Source: Allobosea sp. Leaf344 (GTDB lineage Bacteria; Pseudomonadota; Alphaproteobacteria; Rhizobiales; Beijerinckiaceae). Taken from it: a stretch of DNA of 64,000 bases. This document shows, in pieces, positions 53,746 through 61,855 of the stretch. Positions within the stretch are counted from its first letter, which is position 1; the number at the start of each line of letters is the position of its first letter. The stretch lies in contig NZ_LMRT01000014.1 of NCBI RefSeq assembly GCF_001426225.1, positions 730,318 through 794,317 of the forward strand, in the 5' to 3' direction. The notes under the pieces were generated by a model that had not been told where the DNA came from, did no database searches, and worked only from the letters and a program-made list of their open reading frames with translations. The translations under genes were made by a program, and so were the position numbers.

Positions 53746-54234
53746 TCACAGCCAGCCTTCGAGCAGCCCCGGCGGCCGGGCGATCATCAGCCAGACGATC
53801 GCGAGAACCGCGGCGAAGGCGGGAAAACCGCAGGCGAACCAGGTCCAGAACAGGCGGTGATAGCTGCGCGGCAGCTCCGTGCCGGCCGCCACGGCCGCCT
53901 CCGAGAGGTCGCGCAGCCGCATCTGGATCCATACCACCGGCAGCCAGAACAGGCCGGTGACGATATAGAGCACGATCGACAGGACGATCCAGCCCTCCGT
54001 CAGGGGGTAGCCGACCGTCCAGGCGAGGCCGACCCCGGTGAGCGGCTGCGCCACCACCGCCGTGGCGGTGAAGACGAAATCCGCCAGCACGACGATCCGC
54101 GCCACGGCGGCGATCTTGACGGCCGAGCCGGTGAGATGGGCGATCAGCATGAAGAAGGCGATGCCCGCGCCAGTGCCCAACAGCACGCAGGCGCCGATGA
54201 TGTGCAGGAATTTCAGCAGGTAATAGCTGGTCAT
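53746..54234 (-). CDS. DUF2269 family integral membrane protein
   Basis: 162 aa, four helices. MTSYYLLKFLHIIGACVLLG with its His in helix 1, then LADFVFTATAVVAQPLTGVG and a WFACGFPAFAAVLAIVWLM final helix are typical DUF2269 features. ATGA overlap with the upstream SDR gene (54231-54234) shows that the two are co-translated; the same gene pair recurs in other proteobacteria. Function unknown. Confidence 0.85.
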   Translation of the reverse strand: MTSYYLLKFLHIIGACVLLGTGAGIAFFMLIAHLTGSAVKIAAVARIVVLADFVFTATAVVAQPLTGVGLAWTVGYPLTEGWIVLSIVLYIVTGLFWLPVVWIQMRLRDLSEAAVAAGTELPRSYHRLFWTWFACGFPAFAAVLAIVWLMIARPPGLLEGWL

Positions 54235-55523
54235 CGGTCCCTCAGCAGCGCCAATGCGACGAGGTTGAGCATGATGATCGGCCAGATCTTCAAGAGCGGC
54301 CCCAGCGGCTCGATCCAGAGCCGCGGCAGCAGGATCGATCCGGCCAGCGCATAGAACAGCGAGATCGCCAGCGCCGCATAGAGCCCCCAGCGGCTGGTGC
54401 GCCTGATCGCGATGGCGATCCCGATGGCGAGATCGGCGAGCCCGCCCGCTATGACCGCGGGGCCGGACAATGGCCCCGCCCCGCCCTCCAGCATCAAATC
54501 GACGCCGATCTGATACCCCGGGCCGATCGAGACCAGCCCGGTGGCGATCCAGAAACCGGCGAAGATCACGAAGATCAGCGGCTTCAGCACATAGAGATCG
54601 GCGAACCATTTTTCCTGGACGGAGGCCGGTTCCGCCGCCAGCATCGCCGGCAGGGAGCGCGGCGTGATCCCGGTCGTGCGGGCCCAGGCCTCCGGCTGCT
54701 CGCTCGTCGCGCCCCTGACGATCTCCTGCCCGGCGGTCGAGCGCAGCGGCGGCTTCCAGCCGAGGCGCCCGGCGAAATCGCCGAGCCGGTAGAGCAGCGT
54801 CGCGAGCCCGAGCGGCAGGACCGTCTCGCGGGCTTTCGGCCGCCCGAGCCAGCGCCGGAAGGCCGCCACCACATCCGGCATGGAGAGCCGGTCCGGCCCC
54901 GCCAGATCGAGCGCCACCGGGCCCGCGAAATCCGGCCGCACCGCCCGCGCCACGGTCTCGACCACATCATCCAGCGCGACGACCTGCAGCGGGCCCGTCT
55001 GCGGCATCACCGGCAGCAGAGGCAGCGAGGCGAGCCCGCGAAACAGCGCGCTGCCGCCGTAGGCGGGCCGCCCGATCACGACCGATGGCCGCAGGATCAC
55101 CCAGTCGAGAGCGCTCTCCATCAATGCCAATTCGGCGGCGCGCTTGCTCCCGGAGAATGCCGTCGGCGTCTGCCGGTCGACGCCTATCGCCGAGAGCTGG
55201 ACGAAGCGCGAGACACCGGCCTGCTCGCAGGCGGCGAAGAGCCGGCGCGGCCCGGCATCCTGCACGGCTTCGACGTCGTCCGCCGGCCCGTCCTGCAGCA
55301 CGCCGGCGCAGTTGACGACGCAATCGCATCCGGCCAGCACGCCGGCCCAATCCGTAGTTTCGGCTATCGCCAGATCGATGCGGCGCCAGTCGATCCGCGG
55401 CGCGGCAAGGCTCGCCTCGCCGATCGCCCGCGCGACGCCTATGACCTCATGCCCGTCAGTCAGCAGCCTGGCGGCGACTGCCGATCCGATCAGCCCCGTG
55501 GCTCCGATCACCGTGATGCGCAC
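54231..55523 (-). CDS. SDR-family oxidoreductase fused to a DoxX-like membrane domain
   Basis: 430 aa starting at GTG. Residues 1-280: atypical SDR / NmrA-like Rossmann fold with ITVIGATGLIGSAVAARLL, VVNCAGVLQDGPADDVEAV, FVQLSAIGVDRQTPTAFSGS and VILRPSVVIG. Residues 300-430: four transmembrane helices of a DoxX-like type (LKPLIFVIFAGFWIATGLVS; GGLADLAIGIAIAIRR; YAALAISLFYALAGSILLPR). GGGAGGG precedes the GTG. The membrane-tethered reductase presumably acts with the DUF2269 partner; substrate unknown. Confidence 0.83.
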   Translation of the reverse strand: MRITVIGATGLIGSAVAARLLTDGHEVIGVARAIGEASLAAPRIDWRRIDLAIAETTDWAGVLAGCDCVVNCAGVLQDGPADDVEAVQDAGPRRLFAACEQAGVSRFVQLSAIGVDRQTPTAFSGSKRAAELALMESALDWVILRPSVVIGRPAYGGSALFRGLASLPLLPVMPQTGPLQVVALDDVVETVARAVRPDFAGPVALDLAGPDRLSMPDVVAAFRRWLGRPKARETVLPLGLATLLYRLGDFAGRLGWKPPLRSTAGQEIVRGATSEQPEAWARTTGITPRSLPAMLAAEPASVQEKWFADLYVLKPLIFVIFAGFWIATGLVSIGPGYQIGVDLMLEGGAGPLSGPAVIAGGLADLAIGIAIAIRRTSRWGLYAALAISLFYALAGSILLPRLWIEPLGPLLKIWPIIMLNLVALALLRDR

Positions 55524-55902
55524 CCTGCCCTCCCCGCGGTCGGCGCCGAAGCGGCTCCGCTGACAGGCCAATGACGGGGGCGGGTCGCAGTTCCGGGCGG
55601 CTCGGCGCCGTCGCCTGGCCCGGCGCCGCAGCCATGATACGCCCGCCGAACTGGATTTGGAAGGCATGGGCATGCGCGGCTTCGGGGAAGCTGACGGCGA
55701 TCTGCAACGCGGAGGCGGTACGCCCGATATCGAGCCGGTGCGGCATTTGCCAGTCCAGCAGCCAGGCCCGGATGGTCCGCAGCCGCTTCTGCAGGGCCTC
55801 GGGCGAGCAGTTCAGGCGGACGGTGAAGGATCCCTCCTCGCCGACGAGGGCGATCGGCAGGGACAGCGCCGAGAGGGGGTCGAAAGTGAAGTGAAGCGTC
55901 AT
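55456..55902 (-). CDS. Hypothetical protein overlapping the SDR gene start
   Basis: 148 aa from MTLHFTFDPLSALSLPIALV. The first 100 residues look genuine (GSFTVRLNCSPEALQKRLRT, HAHAFQIQFGGRIMAA); the last 40 are Arg/Gly-rich and overlap the SDR gene in another frame by 68 bp, so the natural end may be earlier or a frameshift may be present. No family recognised. Confidence 0.5.
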   Translation of the reverse strand: MTLHFTFDPLSALSLPIALVGEEGSFTVRLNCSPEALQKRLRTIRAWLLDWQMPHRLDIGRTASALQIAVSFPEAAHAHAFQIQFGGRIMAAAPGQATAPSRPELRPAPVIGLSAEPLRRRPRGGQGAHHGDRSHGADRIGSRRQAAD

Positions 55903-55991
55903 CGTCAGGGTCTCCAGGCCGGCCGGCCCGATCGGCATCGGGCAGGCCGCGAGGAGAAATGCGCCGGCCGGCTCGCGGTTCCGCGCGCCGC

Positions 55992-56173
55992 TCAGAATGC
56001 GTCGTCGTCGCGCGCCGACTGGGCCAGAAGCCCGCCCGCGGCCAGGCCGAGCGCCATCGCCACGAAACCGCCGACGACCGAGCGTGTCGACACCGCGAGC
56101 TCCCAGCCGGGCGTCAGCCGCTTCGGCACCAGGGCGAAGGCGGCCTGCACAGCAGGACGTAACGCAGGGTCAT
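55992..56173 (-). pseudogene. Small membrane protein gene, apparently frameshifted near its start
   Basis: CGGAG sits 9 nt before ATG 56173, but that frame stops after 19 codons. One base out of frame follows ALRPAVQAAFALVPKRLTPG and a helix VVGGFVAMALGLAAGGLLA, ending ARDDDAF at 55992. A single missing base between about 56150 and 56170 would restore a roughly 60-residue protein; a GTG at 56150 is an alternative, poorly supported start. A near-EcfG promoter precedes it. No family recognised. Confidence 0.4.
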
Positions 56174-56205
56174 GAGCGGTCTCCGATCGGCTCCTGATTG
56201 GGCTG

Positions 56206-56257
56206 AACCGCAAAGGCGGCCCGACGTTCCGCGGAACGGGCCCGACCGCCCGGCGTT
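56206..56257. promoter_or_regulatory. Divergent EcfG-type promoters sharing a palindromic -35
   Basis: The 12-bp palindrome gttccgcggaac (56226-56237) supplies GGAAC on both strands. Rightward: GGAAC, 16 bp, CGTT (56254-56257), exact consensus, towards the Crp/Fnr gene at 56298. Leftward: GGAAC, 16 bp, GGTT (56209-56206), one mismatch, towards the small membrane gene at 56173. Confidence 0.6.
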
Positions 56258-56297
56258 GATCCCCGACCTTCACACCGCGTGAACAGGCGGAGCGCAT

Positions 56298-57026
56298 TTG
56301 TCAGGCCCATACCAGTCCTTCATCCGCAATCTCGAGCAGCGGGACGAACTGACGTCGCAGGAGCGTGCTCTCATCGAGTCCCTGCCGGCCAATATGCGCA
56401 GCTTCGAGCGGGGCGAGGAGCTGGTGGTCGAGAACAGCCGGCCGAACCATAGCTGCCTGCTGCTGAGCGGCTTCGCCGGACGCGAGATCATCCTGCGCGA
56501 CGGCAAGCGGCAGATCGCGGCCGTCAACATCCCGGGCGATTTCGTCGACCTGCACGCGATGCTGCTCAAGGTGATGGACCACACCGTCGTGGCGCTGACG
56601 CCGTGCCGCGCCGCCTTCGTCCCGCATGAGGATCTGCGGCGGGTCGTCGCCGAATCCCTGCATCTCGGCCGGCTGCTCTGGCTGATGACCGTCATCGATG
56701 CCGCCATCCACCGCGCCTGGATCGCCTCCATCGGCCGACGTCACGCGGGGGCACGCGTCGGCCATCTCGTCTGCGAATTGTTCCTGCGCCTCCAGGCGGT
56801 GGGCCTCTCCGAACCCAACCGCCTCGATTTCCCCGTCACCCAATCGGAGCTCGCCGATATGCTGGGGCTCTCGGTGGTCCATGTGAACCGGTCGCTGCGC
56901 GAATTGCGCGAGAAGAACCTGCTGGTCTGGCGCGGCAACAAGATCGAGATTCCCGATTTCGCCGCGCTGTCCGGCGCCTGCGGCTTCGAGCCGACCTATC
57001 TGAACCTGCACAAGGAGCCGCGCTGA
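56298..57026 (+). CDS. Crp/Fnr-family transcriptional regulator
   Basis: 242 aa starting at TTG (after GGCGGAG; no ATG fits). A cyclic-nucleotide-binding-like beta-roll (FERGEELVVENSRPNHSCLL, VNIPGDFVDLHAML) is followed by a Crp winged helix with recognition region QSELADMLGLSVVHVNRSLR. There is no FNR-type cysteine cluster at the N-terminus, so it is not an iron-sulfur oxygen sensor. Signal unknown. An exact EcfG promoter implies induction in the general stress response. Confidence 0.88.
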   Translation: MSGPYQSFIRNLEQRDELTSQERALIESLPANMRSFERGEELVVENSRPNHSCLLLSGFAGREIILRDGKRQIAAVNIPGDFVDLHAMLLKVMDHTVVALTPCRAAFVPHEDLRRVVAESLHLGRLLWLMTVIDAAIHRAWIASIGRRHAGARVGHLVCELFLRLQAVGLSEPNRLDFPVTQSELADMLGLSVVHVNRSLRELREKNLLVWRGNKIEIPDFAALSGACGFEPTYLNLHKEPR

Positions 57027-57074
57027 GGCGCGATCTTCGTGAAACCATCCGGCAGCCGCGTGATTTCAGGAATC

Positions 57075-57323
57075 ATGCCGCGCTACTTCTTCGATACGAC
57101 CAATGGCGAGACGGCCTACGTCGATACGGACGGGATGCATCTCGCCGACGACGAGGAGGCGCGCCGGCACGCGCTGGACGCGCTGCCCGACATGGCGAGC
57201 GACGACATGCCCAATGGCGACGACCGCCGGCTGGTCGTGACCGTGCGCGGCGAGGACGGTGCCATGGTCTATACCGCGAGCCTGACCCTGCGCGGCCGCT
57301 GGACCCATCGGAAAAGAGGGTGA
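57075..57323 (+). CDS. DUF6894 family protein
   Basis: 82 aa: MPRYFFDTTNGETAYVDTDG, then DDEEARRHALDALPDMASDD and VVTVRGEDGAMVYTASLTL. This P-R-Y-F-F-D start and the DEEAR-AL-AL helix are hallmarks of the small DUF6894 family widespread in Hyphomicrobiales, often in stress or plasmid contexts. ATG 57075 follows CAGGAATC. It lies 48 bp after the Crp/Fnr gene, same strand. Confidence 0.85.
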   Translation: MPRYFFDTTNGETAYVDTDGMHLADDEEARRHALDALPDMASDDMPNGDDRRLVVTVRGEDGAMVYTASLTLRGRWTHRKRG

Positions 57324-57375
57324 ACGGAGCCGGCGGCGGCGCGCGCCCCAAAGCTTTGTCCCCGACGAGCCGCCG

Positions 57376-57663
57376 TCAGGCGCCCGCGGACAGCGCCGCG
57401 ATATAGCGCAGGCGCGCATCGCCATTATCCGCGAGGCCCCGCTTGGCGATCCAGGCGCGGTAGCGCTCGGGCCTGACCGATACGATCTCGACGGCATGGC
57501 CGCTGGCGAGCTGTCGATAGACCTCGGAGGACGCCGCCCGGCGCCAGTTTTCATAGGATAGCGCGACCCGGGCGTCGGGCCGGGCGGGCTGCAACTGCTG
57601 GAAATCGCTTTCGTGGTACCAGGGCAGCACGACCACGCAGCCCTCGGAGGTACGACCAGGCAT
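57376..57663 (-). CDS. Conserved hypothetical protein
   Basis: 95 aa: MPGRTSEGCVVVLPWYHESD, then RVALSYENWRRAASSEVYRQ and AVEIVSVRPERYRAWIAKRG. GGAGGAACC precedes the ATG and excludes a longer frame extending upstream. No annotated family recognised; probably a small cytosolic protein of this lineage. Confidence 0.62.
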   Translation of the reverse strand: MPGRTSEGCVVVLPWYHESDFQQLQPARPDARVALSYENWRRAASSEVYRQLASGHAVEIVSVRPERYRAWIAKRGLADNGDARLRYIAALSAGA

Positions 57664-58015
57664 GATGCGGTTCCTCCGGCCGGCGATCCCGGCCGAAGCC
57701 GCAACCTCATGCTGCGGGGCGCGGTCCGCATTAACAAAAGAGAAGGGAACCTTTCTTCGCCTGCGCGCGAGCACCACATCTTTGACATCCGGACAGGCGA
57801 GATTGAGCCGATCCCGCGGCCGTTTCACAGGTTGTCGAAGGTCGCCCGAGGCCGCGTGCGGCGCGACCGCGACCTCCTCCATCCCGCCGCGGCCGACCGC
57901 GCTATTCTAGTTGGCTGGCTAAACAAAATCGGCCTATGCTGGACACCGCGAGACCGGCGAAAGCTGCCCCGATTCCGCGAGCCTGACGAGGGCCAACTGA
58001 CGAGGAACGCCTGGA
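57664..58015. other. 352-bp region upstream of the Na/Pi cotransporter gene
   Basis: No gene is seen. A candidate promoter, TTGGCT (57911-57916), 18 bp, TATGCT (57935-57940), precedes the cotransporter gene by about 75 bp. No PHO-box-like CTGTCAT repeats were found. GGAAC at 57737 has no CGTT at 16-17 bp. Confidence 0.4.
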
Positions 58016-59743
58016 ATGATCACCGCCTCCGCGAGCGCCACCGCGATCCTGGTCCATCTGGCCGGTAGCGTGGCGCTGCTGATCTGGGCCGTGCGGCTGG
58101 TGCGCACCGGTGCGATGCGGGCCTTCGGCAGCTCGCTGCGCCAGACGCTGCAGAGCTTCACGGGCAATCGCTTCAGCGCCTTCGGCAGCGGTGTCGGCGT
58201 GACGCTCGTCCTGCAGAGCTCGACCGCGACGACGTTGCTGATCTCCTCCTTCGCCGGGCGCAATCTGATCGGCGCCGGAATGGCGCTTTCCGTGCTGCTC
58301 GGCGCCAATCTCGGCACGGCGCTCGCGGCCTTCGTCATCTCGCTGGATCTGGGCTGGCTCTGGGGGCTCTGCACGGCCGTCGGCGTCGCGCTCTATCTGG
58401 CGCATGACGCCATGGACCGGGCCCGCAATATCGGCCGGATCATCGTCGGGATCGGGCTGATCCTGCTCTCCCTGATCGAGCTCGGCAGCACCGCCTCGGT
58501 GCTGGCGCAGTCGCCGACCTTCCGCACGCTGCTCGGCGCGCTCGGCCAGGAGCCCGTGCTCATCCTGCTCGTCGCGGTGGCGGCGACCTGGCTCACCCAT
58601 TCGAGCATCGCCATCATCCTGCTGATCGCGACCTTCGCGGGCGCGGGAGTGTTTCCGCCCGCGACGGCGCTGGTCCTGGTGATCGGCGCCAATCTCGGCA
58701 ATGCGCTGATCCCGGTGCTGGCGCAGCTCGGGGCGCCGGCCGCGCAGCGCCGCCCCGCCATCGGCAATCTGCTGACGCGGCTGCTGCTGACCGCCTTGCT
58801 GGTGCCGCTGGTCGCGCCGATCAGCGGCTGGATGCTGGCGCTGCCGCTGGACGATGCGCGGCTGGCGCTCGAATTCCATCTGCTGCTGAATCTGGTCGGC
58901 GCCCTCGCCTTCCTGCCCTTCGTCGAGCCGATCGCGCGGCTGGCGAAGCGGATCCTGCCGGCCGGCGACATCGCCGAGGTCGCGGCCAGGCCGCGCCATC
59001 TCGATCCCGCGGTGCTGGACAGCCCCTCGGAAGCGCTGGCCTGTGCGATGCGCGAAGCGCTGAGCCTCGGCGAGCGCGTGCAATCCATGCTGCAGGATAC
59101 GCTGACGCTGATCGCGACCAACGAGCTGAAGCTGTCGCGCAGCATCGCCGCCGCGGATGACAGCGTCGATGCCATCCACGAATCGATCAAGCTCTATCTC
59201 GTGCGGCTCTCCCGCAACGAGCTCGGCGAGGAGGACAGCCGACGCCTCTACGAGCTGATCGCGGTGATCACCAATCTCGAGCATATCGGCGACATCATCG
59301 ACAATAATCTGCGCGATCTCGCGGAGAAGAAGATCCGCAAGGGCTACACCTTCTCGGCCGAGGGGCTGGCTGAAATCCGGGATTTCCACGGCCGCGTCTA
59401 TGCCGGGCTCGTCCTCGCGCTCAACGTCTTCGCCAGCCGCGATCTCGCCCTCGCGCGCCAGCTCTTCGCGGAGAAGGCGGTGATCAGGGATGCCGACCGG
59501 CGCGCCACCGAGAGCCATTTCCTGCGGCTGCGCAGCGGCCGGCCCGAATCGATCGAGACCAGCGCGATTCATCTCGACATCATCCGCGACCTCAAGCGCA
59601 TCCATGGCCATGCCGCGGCGATCGCCTATCCGATCCTCGAAAGCGCCGACGCCCTGCGCGAGAGCCGCCTGAAGGACGGCAAGGACAGCCGCGCCGCACC
59701 GGCACAGGATTTGCTAGTCACGACCGGTGGCTCGCGCGGGTGA
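58016..59743 (+). CDS. Na/Pi cotransporter family protein with C-terminal PhoU-like domain
   Basis: 575 aa. Two inverted repeats of the Na-Pi-cotransporter fold are visible, each with a QSS-type motif: VLQSSTATTLLISSFAG and ATWLTHSSIAIILLIATFAG, plus LLGANLGTALAAF and VIGANLGNALIPVLA. From about residue 340 a helical PhoU-like region (ALACAMREALSLGERVQSML; LEHIGDIIDNNLRDLAEKK) follows. It imports phosphate with sodium, or a related anion. No pst/pho genes are adjacent. Confidence 0.92.
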   Translation: MITASASATAILVHLAGSVALLIWAVRLVRTGAMRAFGSSLRQTLQSFTGNRFSAFGSGVGVTLVLQSSTATTLLISSFAGRNLIGAGMALSVLLGANLGTALAAFVISLDLGWLWGLCTAVGVALYLAHDAMDRARNIGRIIVGIGLILLSLIELGSTASVLAQSPTFRTLLGALGQEPVLILLVAVAATWLTHSSIAIILLIATFAGAGVFPPATALVLVIGANLGNALIPVLAQLGAPAAQRRPAIGNLLTRLLLTALLVPLVAPISGWMLALPLDDARLALEFHLLLNLVGALAFLPFVEPIARLAKRILPAGDIAEVAARPRHLDPAVLDSPSEALACAMREALSLGERVQSMLQDTLTLIATNELKLSRSIAAADDSVDAIHESIKLYLVRLSRNELGEEDSRRLYELIAVITNLEHIGDIIDNNLRDLAEKKIRKGYTFSAEGLAEIRDFHGRVYAGLVLALNVFASRDLALARQLFAEKAVIRDADRRATESHFLRLRSGRPESIETSAIHLDIIRDLKRIHGHAAAIAYPILESADALRESRLKDGKDSRAAPAQDLLVTTGGSRG

Positions 59744-59796
59744 AGCGCTCCGCGGCGCGCCGCGACGCCTTGCCGGCGACGGCCTGATCTGATTGT

Positions 59797-59817
59797 TGAC
59801 GCGGCCGGGCCGCGTCA
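59797..59817. promoter_or_regulatory. 21-bp near-perfect palindrome upstream of cysG
   Basis: Arms tgacgcggcc (59797-59806) and ggccgcgtca (59808-59817) around one central G form a palindrome too tight for a good RNA hairpin, so a protein-binding site is more likely. It lies 51 bp before the cysG ATG and about 54 bp after the cotransporter stop. The cognate factor is unknown. Confidence 0.4.
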
Positions 59818-59868
59818 CGCAGGCTGCCCGGCAGGACGGGTGCCGCCCGGAGGTCCGACGAAGACGCG

Positions 59869-61320
59869 ATGAGCCAGAGACGCCCCGAACCCACACCGGC
59901 CCGGCGCATCGAGCCGCTGGCGACCCTGCCGCTGTTCCACAAGCTGGACGGGCGACGCGTGGTGCTGGCCGGCTCCGGCGAGGGCGCGGTCTGGAAGGCG
60001 GAGCTCCTGGCTGCGGCCGGGGCGCAGCTGCATGTCTTCGCCGGCGACCTCGGGGCGGATTTCGCGGGACTCGCGGCGGACCCGCCGGCGGGGACGGTGA
60101 TCGTCCACCACCGCGGCTGGGAGCCTCGCGATCTCGCCGGTGCGGCGCTGGCGATCGGCGATCTCGCCGATGAGAGCGACGCCGCCGCCTTCGCCGCCGC
60201 CGGCCGCGCGGCCGGCTGCCCGGTCAACGTCGTCGACAAGCCGGCCTATTGCGACGTCTCCTTCGGATCGCTGGTCAACCGGTCGCCGCTGATCGTCGCG
60301 ATTTCCACCGATGGCGCCGCGCCGGTCTTCGGCCAGGCGATCCGCGCCAAGATCGAGGCGCTGCTGCCCGGCCGGCTCAAATCCTGGGCCGAGGCGGCGC
60401 GGGCGTGGCGGCCGGCCGTCCAGGCGCGCGAGCTGCCCTTCGCGCTGCGCCGCGCCTTCTGGGAAGGCTTCACCCGCCGCGCCTTCGAGGCGGAGCATGC
60501 GCCCGAGGAGAGCGACCGCACCGCCCTCTTCGCTTCGCTGGAGCGGCTGGAGACCGCGCGATCCGGCACCGGGCGGGTCTCGCTTGTCGGTGCCGGTCCG
60601 GGCGATCCCGATCTCCTGACGCTGAAGGCGATCCGCGCTCTGCAGAGCGCCGACATCATCCTCTATGACGATCTGGTCTCGGCCGGCGTGCTCGAGCTGG
60701 CGCGGCGCGAGGCCAAGCGCATGCTCGTCGGCAAGACCGGCCACGGCCCGTCCTGCAAGCAGAGCGACATCAACGCGATGCTGGTCCAGCTCGCCGGCCA
60801 GGGCAAGCATGTGGTGCGGCTGAAGAGCGGCGATCCCGGGATTTTCGGCCGCGCGGGCGAGGAGCTCGACGCCTGCGCCGCCGCCGGCATCCCCGTCGCG
60901 ATCATTCCCGGCATCTCGGCCGCGCAGGGTGCGGCTGCGGCGCTCGGCCTCTCCCTCACCCATCGCGACCATGCCAGGCGGCTGCAATTCGTCACGGGCC
61001 ATGCCCGCGACGGGCAGCTGCCGGCCGATCTCGACTGGCAGGCGCTGGCCGATCCCGCCGCGACGACGGTAATCTACATGCCGCGCGCCACGCTCGCGCT
61101 GTTCCGCGAGAAGGCGCTCGCGGCGGGGCTGAGCCCGGAGACGCCCGCCATCGCGGTGCTGGCCGCGACCCGGCCCGACGAGATCAGGCTCGCCGCCACG
61201 ATCGCCACGCTGCCGGAGCGCCTGGACGAGCTGCCGGCGAAAGGTCCTCTTCTCGTCCTGATCGGCTGGAGCATGAACCCGGCCGCCGCGCTCGCCGCCG
61301 CCAGCCGCCTCAGCGCCTGA
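59869..61320 (+). CDS. cysG: Siroheme synthase (precorrin-2 dehydrogenase/ferrochelatase and uroporphyrinogen-III methyltransferase)
   Basis: 483 aa, two fused enzymes making siroheme for sulfite or nitrite reductase. N-terminal half (20-210): NAD-binding RVVLAGSGEGAVWKAELLAA, NVVDKPAYCDVSFGSLVNR and ISTDGAAPVFGQAIRAKIE. C-terminal SUMT (from about 225): VSLVGAGPGDPDLLTLKAIR, ILYDDLVSAGVLELARR, VRLKSGDPGIFGRAGEELDA and IPGISAAQGAAAALGLSLTH. All SAM-binding motifs are intact. The catalytic half-motif order matches CysG of enteric bacteria. Confidence 0.95.
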   Translation: MSQRRPEPTPARRIEPLATLPLFHKLDGRRVVLAGSGEGAVWKAELLAAAGAQLHVFAGDLGADFAGLAADPPAGTVIVHHRGWEPRDLAGAALAIGDLADESDAAAFAAAGRAAGCPVNVVDKPAYCDVSFGSLVNRSPLIVAISTDGAAPVFGQAIRAKIEALLPGRLKSWAEAARAWRPAVQARELPFALRRAFWEGFTRRAFEAEHAPEESDRTALFASLERLETARSGTGRVSLVGAGPGDPDLLTLKAIRALQSADIILYDDLVSAGVLELARREAKRMLVGKTGHGPSCKQSDINAMLVQLAGQGKHVVRLKSGDPGIFGRAGEELDACAAAGIPVAIIPGISAAQGAAAALGLSLTHRDHARRLQFVTGHARDGQLPADLDWQALADPAATTVIYMPRATLALFREKALAAGLSPETPAIAVLAATRPDEIRLAATIATLPERLDELPAKGPLLVLIGWSMNPAAALAAASRLSA

Positions 61321-61417
61321 ACCGCTGCGCCCGAAGCAGGCTGGTTCTGCGCCCCGCCGTCTCGCGCTCGCCATGTGGAGACGCTAGACAGGCGCTTCGC
61401 AGCCGGAGGATGAGCCG

Positions 61418-61855
61418 ATGAAAGCACGCGCGAAATGGGTCGAAGGCATGGCCTTCATGGGCGAGGCCGGCAGCGGCCATGCCGTCATCATGGATGGTGC
61501 GCCTGAATATGGCGGGCGCAATCTCGGCATCCGCCCCATGGAGATGCTGCTGATCGGGCTGGCCGGCTGCACCGGTTTCGACGTCGTGCAGATCCTCAAG
61601 AAGGGCCGCGAACCCGTCACCGGCTGCGAGGTCGAGGTCGAGGCCGAACGCGCCACCGAGGATCCGAAGGTCTTTACCAAGATCCATCTCGCCTATCGGA
61701 TCAGCGGGCGCGGGCTGTCCCCGGCCAAGGCCGAGCGCGCGGTCTCGCTGTCGAAGGAGAAATACTGCTCCGCCTCGATCATGCTCGGCGCCACCGCCGA
61801 GATGAGCTACGCGATCGAGATCGTCGACGACTTGCAGAAGGTGGCGGCGGAATGA
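61418..61855 (+). CDS. OsmC family peroxiredoxin-like protein
   Basis: 145 aa. MKARAKWVEGMAFMGEAGSG, then MEMLLIGLAGCTGFDVVQIL with the first redox cysteine and LSKEKYCSASIMLGATAEM with the second. The two cysteines define the OsmC/Ohr thiol peroxidase fold, here of the YhfA-like OsmC branch. Expected to detoxify organic peroxides. GGAGGATGAGCCG precedes the ATG. Its stop overlaps the sulfurtransferase ATG. Confidence 0.9.
   Translation: MKARAKWVEGMAFMGEAGSGHAVIMDGAPEYGGRNLGIRPMEMLLIGLAGCTGFDVVQILKKGREPVTGCEVEVEAERATEDPKVFTKIHLAYRISGRGLSPAKAERAVSLSKEKYCSASIMLGATAEMSYAIEIVDDLQKVAAE

Noticed and set aside
57902-59611. 569-codon minus frame over the Na/Pi cotransporter
   Set aside because: Shadow rich in Asp/Arg/Gln with no recognisable domain.
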